Shown: positions 9,064 through 14,166 of the stretch, one piece after another
How positions within the stretch are numbered: the stretch's first letter is position 1
Layout: the number at the start of each line of letters is the position of its first letter
Assembly: GCF_946885955.1 (NCBI RefSeq)
Contig: NZ_CAMPHI010000076.1
Span: forward strand, 1-14,166
Length of the DNA stretch: 14,166 nucleotides
Source of the DNA: an uncultured Pseudomonas sp.
GTDB lineage: Bacteria > Pseudomonadota > Gammaproteobacteria > Pseudomonadales > Pseudomonadaceae
Direction of reading: 5' to 3'
Notes under the pieces: generated by a model
Databases searched by the model: none
Told to the model about the DNA's origin: nothing
Seen by the model: only the letters and a program-made list of their open reading frames with translations
Position numbers and translations under genes: made by a program

Positions 9064-9143
9064 CTGCGGGCCACAAGCTACGAGCCGCAAGTCAGCGCCC
9101 GGCGCGCACTTGTTGCTTGGAGCTTGTGGCCTGAAGCTTTTAG
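9064..9143 (+). repeat. Inverted element of degenerate 7-bp repeats
   Basis: The left arm reads as four heptamers CTGCGGG, CCACAAG, CTACGAG, CCGCAAG (9064-9091). The right arm reads as five heptamers CTTGTTG, CTTGGAG, CTTGTGG, CCTGAAG, CTTTTAG (9109-9143). The right-arm consensus is CTTGNAG and the left arm is its reverse complement. An 11-bp perfect inverted repeat GGCCACAAGCT/AGCTTGTGGCC (9069-9079, 9121-9131) clamps a longer imperfect stem, and the centre (GCGCCCGGCGC) can fold on itself. The same heptamer recurs as a pure array at 14112-14166. It fills the hflC-DUF2065 spacer just before the terminator. I know of no function; it may be a pseudomonad intergenic repeat. Confidence 0.7.
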
Positions 9144-9154
9144 CGTGGTATCAT
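9124..9154 (+). promoter_or_regulatory. Weak candidate sigma-70 promoter before the DUF2065-hisZ-purA unit
   Basis: TATCAT (9149-9154) is preceded by TGG, giving an extended -10 element. The best -35 is TTGTGG (9124-9129) at a long 19-base spacing, and it lies within the heptamer element. The predicted start near 9161 coincides with the first base of the terminator stem, so that stem could form the 5' end of the new transcript. Support is weak. Confidence 0.3.
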
Positions 9155-9160
9155 TAGGCA

Positions 9161-9183
9161 GCCGGGAAAATCCCGGCTTTTTT
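9161..9183 (+). terminator. Strong intrinsic terminator after hflC
   Basis: GCCGGGA-AAA-TCCCGGC forms a perfect 7-bp GC-rich stem followed by six T residues (9178-9183). It sits 103 bases after the hflC stop and 15 bases before the DUF2065 start, so it closes the long upstream operon. Confidence 0.92.
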
Positions 9184-9198
9184 GCGTCTGTGGGAATC

Positions 9199-9384
9199 AT
9201 GTGGCAGGACTTGGGCATCGCGCTTTGTCTTTGGTTGGTGCTGGAAGGCATCCTGCCCTTCCTCTGTCCGCGTCAGTGGCGTGGAGCGCTTTTGCAGTTG
9301 ATACGGCTGTCGGATCGACAGCTGCGTCTTATGGGGTTGGCCAGCATGTTGCTGGGCACAACTTTCCTTTATTGGCTTCACTGA
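9199..9384 (+). CDS. Small two-helix inner-membrane protein, DUF2065 (YjeT-like)
   Basis: This 61-residue protein has no known biochemical function. Two hydrophobic helices are visible, [19 protein letters not shown] (residues 5-23) and [17 protein letters not shown] (44-60). They are joined by a basic amphipathic loop with PRQWR and [10 protein letters not shown]. Length, the [17 protein letters not shown] first helix and the position between hflC and hisZ/purA fit DUF2065 (YjeT in E. coli, also near hflC and purA). The ATG at 9199 is preferred. The frame is open further upstream to 9124, but that would read through the terminator and repeat element. The ribosome-binding site is modest (GGGA at 9192-9195). 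hisZ follows after 37 bases. Membrane location is inferred from hydrophobicity. Confidence 0.85.
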   Translation: MWQDLGIALCLWLVLEGILPFLCPRQWRGALLQLIRLSDRQLRLMGLASMLLGTTFLYWLH

Positions 9385-9421
9385 AGGCTTGTGCCGCCCG
9401 GTTCAAGAGGGGAATGGCGAA

Positions 9422-10609
9422 ATGGCAACGGTAGACCGCTGGCTTTTGCCAGATGGCATCGAAGAAATACTGCCGCCCGAAGCGGCGCGCATCGAAACCG
9501 CGCGTCGTCAGGTGCTGGATCTGTTCCAGCGCTGGGGCTATGAATTCGTGGTCACGCCGCATATCGAGTACCTGGAGTCGCTGCTGACCGGCGCGGGTCA
9601 GGATCTGGATTTGCGCACGTTCAAAGTGATCGATCCGCTATCCGGTCGGCAGATGGGCTTTCGCGCCGACATCACACCGCAGGTCGCCCGTATCGACGCG
9701 CATAGCATGCGGCGTGAAGGTCCGAGTCGTTTGTGCTACGCCGGCAGTGTGCTGCACGCTCAGCCGCGTCCGCTGACCACCTCGCGCAGCCCGATCCAGT
9801 TGGGCGCCGAGCTGTATGGCGATGCCAGCCCAGCCAGCGATATTGAGGTGATCAGCCTGCTGCTCGATACGCTGCAGCTGGCCCAGGTGCCGGACGTGCA
9901 CATGGATCTCGGTCACGTCGGCATCTATCGCGGTCTGGCCCGCGCCGCCGGATTGTCGCAAGAAGTGGAGCAACAGTTGTTCGACGCCATGCAGCGCAAG
10001 GCGATGGATGAAATTGCGGCCTTGACGCACGCCTTGCCGGCATCGCTTGGCAAGATGCTGCAGGCATTGGCCGAATTGTGTGGCGGCCGAGAAGTGCTGG
10101 ATCTGGCGCAAGCGTGTCTGGTCGACGCTCCCGACGACGTGCATGCGGCGCTCGACGAGTTGCTGGCGATTGCCGATGCGTTGAGTCTGCGTTATCCCGA
10201 GTTGCCGCTTTACTTCGATCTCGGCGAGCTGCGTGGCTATCGCTATCACACCGGGGCGGTATTCGCCGCCTTCGTGCCGAGCGTCGGTTACGCCATCGCT
10301 CAGGGCGGCCGTTATGACGACATCGGTGCGGATTTCGGCCGCGCACGCCCGGCGACAGGCTTTTCGACCGATCTGAAAACCCTGGTCAGCCTGGGAAATA
10401 TGCAGCTCGGCGACGTGCCCGCGGGCATCTGGGCGCCGGACAATCATGACGTTTACCTGTGGCAGGCGGTGCAGCGGTTGCGCGGCGAAGGTGCCCGCGT
10501 GGTGCAGGCGCTGCCGGGGCAGGCGGTGAGCGATGCGCGCGCAGCGGGTTGCGAGCTTCAGCTGGCATTGCTCGATGGGCGCTGGCAGGTGACGCCGCTG
10601 GCGCCCTAA
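9422..10609 (+). CDS. hisZ: ATP phosphoribosyltransferase regulatory subunit HisZ
   Basis: HisZ is a catalytically inactive histidyl-tRNA synthetase paralogue that binds short-form HisG to make the active, histidine-sensitive first enzyme of histidine biosynthesis. The product is 395 residues, normal for HisZ and too short for HisRS because the anticodon-binding domain is missing. Class II synthetase-like features include [20 protein letters not shown] at the N-terminus, the motif-2-like segment [13 protein letters not shown] (79-91), [11 protein letters not shown] (123-133) and, late, [13 protein letters not shown]. The ATG at 9422 has AGAGGGGA 8 bases upstream. An in-frame TGT-containing extension to 9389 is not needed. 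hisG is not in the window, so the complex is encoded at two loci. Assignment is very secure. Confidence 0.95.
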   Translation: MATVDRWLLPDGIEEILPPEAARIETARRQVLDLFQRWGYEFVVTPHIEYLESLLTGAGQDLDLRTFKVIDPLSGRQMGFRADITPQVARIDAHSMRREGPSRLCYAGSVLHAQPRPLTTSRSPIQLGAELYGDASPASDIEVISLLLDTLQLAQVPDVHMDLGHVGIYRGLARAAGLSQEVEQQLFDAMQRKAMDEIAALTHALPASLGKMLQALAELCGGREVLDLAQACLVDAPDDVHAALDELLAIADALSLRYPELPLYFDLGELRGYRYHTGAVFAAFVPSVGYAIAQGGRYDDIGADFGRARPATGFSTDLKTLVSLGNMQLGDVPAGIWAPDNHDVYLWQAVQRLRGEGARVVQALPGQAVSDARAAGCELQLALLDGRWQVTPLAP

Positions 10610-11968
<1,359 letters not shown>

Positions 11969-11998
11969 TCGGCCTGGCGGGTATCGTGATTGAGGGGG

Positions 11999-12031
11999 AA
12001 GGGTCGCCATTGGCGGCCCTTTTTCGTTTTT
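11999..12031 (+). terminator. Strong intrinsic terminator after purA
   Basis: AAGGGTCGCC (11999-12008) pairs with GGCGGCCCTT (12012-12021) across an ATT loop, a 10-bp stem with one G-U pair. It is followed by a T-tract TTTTCGTTTTT. It ends the DUF2065-hisZ-purA unit and separates it from the chemoreceptor gene. Confidence 0.92.
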
Positions 12032-12046
12032 AGCGTGGATATTGCC

Positions 12047-12073
12047 TAGAGTTATAGGCGTGCCTGCCGATTC
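12047..12073 (+). promoter_or_regulatory. Candidate FliA (sigma-28) promoter for the chemoreceptor gene
   Basis: TAGAGTTA (12047-12054), an 11-base spacer and GCCGATTC (12066-12073) match the sigma-28 consensus TAAAGTTT-N11-GCCGATAA at 6 of 8 positions in each box with exact spacing. The start would be near 12080, leaving a leader of about 30 bases. The downstream gene is a chemotaxis receptor, a typical member of the FliA regulon. A 5-bp inverted repeat GCCTA/TAGGC (12044-12048, 12055-12059) overlaps the -35 box. I see no competing sigma-70 promoter in the 78-base spacer. Confidence 0.65.
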
Positions 12074-12096
12074 ATGGGTATTGGTAGTTCTGTTCG

Positions 12097-12102
12097 AAGG
12101 GG
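12097..12102 (+). promoter_or_regulatory. Shine-Dalgarno sequence supporting the chemoreceptor TTG start
   Basis: AAGGGG lies 7 bases before TTG 12110. Starting there gives a short cytoplasmic N-terminus directly followed by the first membrane helix, as expected for a chemoreceptor. The first in-frame ATG downstream, encoding M47, would delete that helix. Confidence 0.7.
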
Positions 12103-12109
12103 TTAAGCC

Positions 12110-14035
12110 TTGTTCTCTCTATTGCATAGCCGTTTGTTGCGCCCGGTTTTTATTGCCCTGGGGGTCGCCATTCTGCTTCAGGTGCTGGTGTCCGTATGGT
12201 TGACCCGCACCACTGTGGATGACCTGGTGGCTGATCTGGCGGTGCGCATGCAGGGCGACAGCCAGCGTCTCGACAGCGAGCTGGGCGAGGCTGAGCGCGA
12301 AGTGGTGCAGGGCTTGACGGCGTTGTCGGCGAAAACCCGCGAAAGCCTTGGTGGCGCGTTGGCGGAGCGGCTGCAAGCGGAGAAGCTGCAGTTGCGCGCG
12401 GTTCTCGAGCAGAACCTCAAGCAGTCGGGCGGTGCGTTGGCGCTGTTGCTTGCGGGAGTTGCGCCCAAGGCCATCTGGGATAACGACGTGCCGGCGCTGA
12501 CCGCTTTCGTGCGGATCGCGCAGCGTGATCCGGCGGTGCTGTTCGCGGTTTATTACGACGCCGAGGGCAAGCGTCTGACGCGCAATTTCAATCGTAGCGA
12601 TGCGCGGGTTCGGGCGCTGGTTGCGGTGGGGCAGGGGCAGTCGCCCCTGGACAAACTGGTCGATGCGGCCTCGCGGGACCCGCAAGTGTATATCGCCGAG
12701 GCCGACGTCAATCCCATGGGCGCGAAGATCGGTCGCATTCAGTTGGGATTGTCGATGGCCGCAGTGGATCAGGAGTTGCAGGCGCTGGACCAGCGTTTCG
12801 CGGCACTGATGGACAATGCCGGCGAGCTTGTCGACGCCAGCCTTGGCGGCGCGGCGCGCGATAGTACCGCCACGCTGCAGCGGCGCTTGGGCGATGCACA
12901 ACTGGCGGCCGATGGCATGGCGCAGAACAGCCTGGCGTCGGTACGCCTGGCGGCGGATAGCCTGCGTTGGCGCATCGCTGTTGGGCTGTTGGTGGTGGGG
13001 CTGCTGGCGCTGCTGGCGGTGGCTCTGGTGCTCGGATGGCGGGTACTGAGTCGTCTGCGCTTGCTGATTGCGGCGGTCAGCGATCTTGCGGCGGGCGACG
13101 GCGATCTGACTCGGCGGGTGGCAATCGACAGTCGCGACGAAGTGGGTGAAATGGCCGCGGCGGTCAATCGTTTCGTTGCCAAGTTGCAGCCTATCGTACG
13201 TGAGGCGGGCGAAGTGGCGGTGCGTACCGGTCAGGAAATCGAAAATCTGGCGTCGCGCAGTGTCGCCGCGGAGTCGGCGGCCGAGCGTCAGCGTGATGAG
13301 GTCGCCGGCAGCTTGCAGGCGCTGGCACAGATGGCTGATGAGGCGCAGGCGGAAAGCCAGGCGATGCAGGAGGCGCTGCGGCGGGTGGCGGCGATTCGTC
13401 AGTCTACCGATGACAATGCCACTATCGCCGAGCGTGTCGGTGCTGCCATCGAGGAATTGGTGCGTAGCGTCGAGGCCGGTGCCGCGGTGATCGAGCGCCT
13501 GGCGCGACAGAGCGAGCAGATAGAAGTGGTGCTAACGGTGATCCATGGTATCGCCGAACAAACCAATCTGTTGGCCTTGAACGCGGCAATCGAGGCGGCG
13601 CGTGCGGGTGAGATGGGCCGTGGCTTCGCTGTGGTGGCCGATGAGGTGCGGGCGCTGGCCAGTAAAACCCAGCAATCGACCGGCGACATCCAGGCGCATA
13701 TCGTGGCTTTGCAGCAGGGTGCGCGCGAAGCGGTCGGGGCGATCGGTCGGGCGGGTGAGCAGGCCGAACGGGGGCTTGGTGCCTTGCATGAAAGTGCGCG
13801 GGTGCAGGAATCGGTGCAGGCCGCGGTCGAGGAAGTGCATGGCGCGATCAATGCGGCGACTTCGGCGTCGGCGCATCAGGCTGAGGGGGCGGATGCCGTG
13901 CGCGGGCGGGTCGAGGTGATTCATGCCGAGGCACAGCGCGCTGCCGATGCGGTTGCTGCCACGGCGCAGAGCGGGCGAGTGCTTGGCGGCCTGGCTGCGC
14001 AGCTGAAGGCCAGTCTCGGGCAGTTCCGGGTTTAA
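12110..14035 (+). CDS. Methyl-accepting chemotaxis protein, transmembrane
   Basis: This 641-residue chemoreceptor relays a periplasmic signal to CheW-CheA. TM1 is at about 12-32 and TM2 at about 287-311. They bracket a periplasmic domain of about 250 residues. That domain is helical at both ends and contains [20 protein letters not shown] and [20 protein letters not shown] (121-160), which look like part of a Cache/PAS-like sensor fold, though I cannot name its ligand or Pfam family. A HAMP domain follows (about 311-363, with DGDLTRRV and [13 protein letters not shown]), then the signalling coiled coil. Its conserved hairpin tip is [20 protein letters not shown] (482-501) followed by [16 protein letters not shown]. 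The protein ends QFRV, with no CheR/CheB-binding pentapeptide. It is transcribed separately from purA, probably by FliA. From memory, several Pseudomonas have a chemoreceptor after purA, while P. aeruginosa has rnr nearby instead. Confidence 0.93.
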   Translation: MFSLLHSRLLRPVFIALGVAILLQVLVSVWLTRTTVDDLVADLAVRMQGDSQRLDSELGEAEREVVQGLTALSAKTRESLGGALAERLQAEKLQLRAVLEQNLKQSGGALALLLAGVAPKAIWDNDVPALTAFVRIAQRDPAVLFAVYYDAEGKRLTRNFNRSDARVRALVAVGQGQSPLDKLVDAASRDPQVYIAEADVNPMGAKIGRIQLGLSMAAVDQELQALDQRFAALMDNAGELVDASLGGAARDSTATLQRRLGDAQLAADGMAQNSLASVRLAADSLRWRIAVGLLVVGLLALLAVALVLGWRVLSRLRLLIAAVSDLAAGDGDLTRRVAIDSRDEVGEMAAAVNRFVAKLQPIVREAGEVAVRTGQEIENLASRSVAAESAAERQRDEVAGSLQALAQMADEAQAESQAMQEALRRVAAIRQSTDDNATIAERVGAAIEELVRSVEAGAAVIERLARQSEQIEVVLTVIHGIAEQTNLLALNAAIEAARAGEMGRGFAVVADEVRALASKTQQSTGDIQAHIVALQQGAREAVGAIGRAGEQAERGLGALHESARVQESVQAAVEEVHGAINAATSASAHQAEGADAVRGRVEVIHAEAQRAADAVAATAQSGRVLGGLAAQLKASLGQFRV

Positions 14036-14039
14036 GCGG

Positions 14040-14053
14040 CAGCAGGCTGCAAG
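14040..14053 (+). repeat. Two inverted-orientation heptamers after the chemoreceptor gene
   Basis: CAGCAGG and CTGCAAG (14040-14053) are in the reverse orientation to the CTTGCAG array at 14112. CTGCAAG is its exact reverse complement. CAGGCTGC (14043-14050) also pairs with GCAGCCTG (14100-14107). The layout resembles the inverted element at 9064-9143. The intervening bases 14054-14099 show no gene or clear terminator. Confidence 0.45.
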
Positions 14054-14111
14054 TAAGAGCGCAAGCGCTGCGGAAGGTTGCCAGGGGTATGTTGTCGGGG
14101 CAGCCTGATTG

Positions 14112-14166
14112 GCTTGCAGCTTGCAGCTTGCAGCTTGCAGCTTGCAGCTTGCAGCTTGCAGCTTGC
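14112..14166 (+). repeat. Tandem heptanucleotide array (GCTTGCA), truncated by the window end
   Basis: Seven perfect copies of GCTTGCA (14112-14160) and six bases of an eighth run to the last base of the window, so the true array is longer. It begins 76 bases after the chemoreceptor stop. With no interruptions it is a candidate for slipped-strand length variation. It is downstream of the chemoreceptor gene, so any effect on that gene would be through the mRNA 3' end or an unseen downstream gene. Confidence 0.95.

Noticed and set aside
14112..14166. CRISPR array
   Set aside because: The units are contiguous 7-mers with no spacers.

Overview
The window is a 14.2 kb stretch of gammaproteobacterial chromosome, almost certainly Pseudomonas or a very close relative. 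This rests on the GC-rich, GC-ending codon use, on gene order, and on protein details: an 86-residue Hfq, a DMHA-type MutL, and hisZ next to purA. From memory, the order nnrD-tsaE-amiB-mutL-miaA-hfq-hflX-hflK-hflC-DUF2065-hisZ-purA is the standard Pseudomonas arrangement. The species cannot be fixed from the sequence alone. All genes lie on the + strand. There is no tRNA, rRNA, insertion sequence, prophage or CRISPR array.

Region 1 (1-9183) is a housekeeping superoperon. It runs from the 3' end of nnrD (NAD(P)HX repair) through tsaE (tRNA t6A synthesis), amiB (septal peptidoglycan amidase), mutL (mismatch repair), miaA (tRNA i6A37 synthesis), hfq (RNA chaperone), hflX (ribosome-splitting GTPase) and hflK/hflC (membrane complex controlling FtsH). 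The genes overlap or nearly touch up to miaA. The last codons of miaA carry a close match to a sigma-32 heat-shock promoter, which would let hfq-hflX-hflKC be transcribed separately. The hflX-hflK spacer holds two hairpins. The unit ends at a strong intrinsic terminator after hflC, preceded by an inverted element made of degenerate 7-bp repeats.

Region 2 (9199-12031) holds a small two-helix membrane protein (DUF2065), hisZ (regulatory subunit of ATP phosphoribosyltransferase) and purA (adenylosuccinate synthetase). It ends at a second strong intrinsic terminator.

Region 3 (12032-14166) is a separate transcription unit: a methyl-accepting chemotaxis protein with a TTG start and a good match to a FliA (sigma-28) promoter 37 bp upstream of the start codon. 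After it comes a pure tandem array of the heptamer CTTGCAG that runs off the end of the window. This array and the degenerate element at 9064-9143 appear to belong to one repeat family.

I found no undescribed multi-gene system. The points most worth checking are the heptamer repeat family, the two alternative-sigma-factor promoters, the hairpins in the hflX-hflK spacer, the sensor domain of the chemoreceptor, and the endonuclease-type motifs in MutL.
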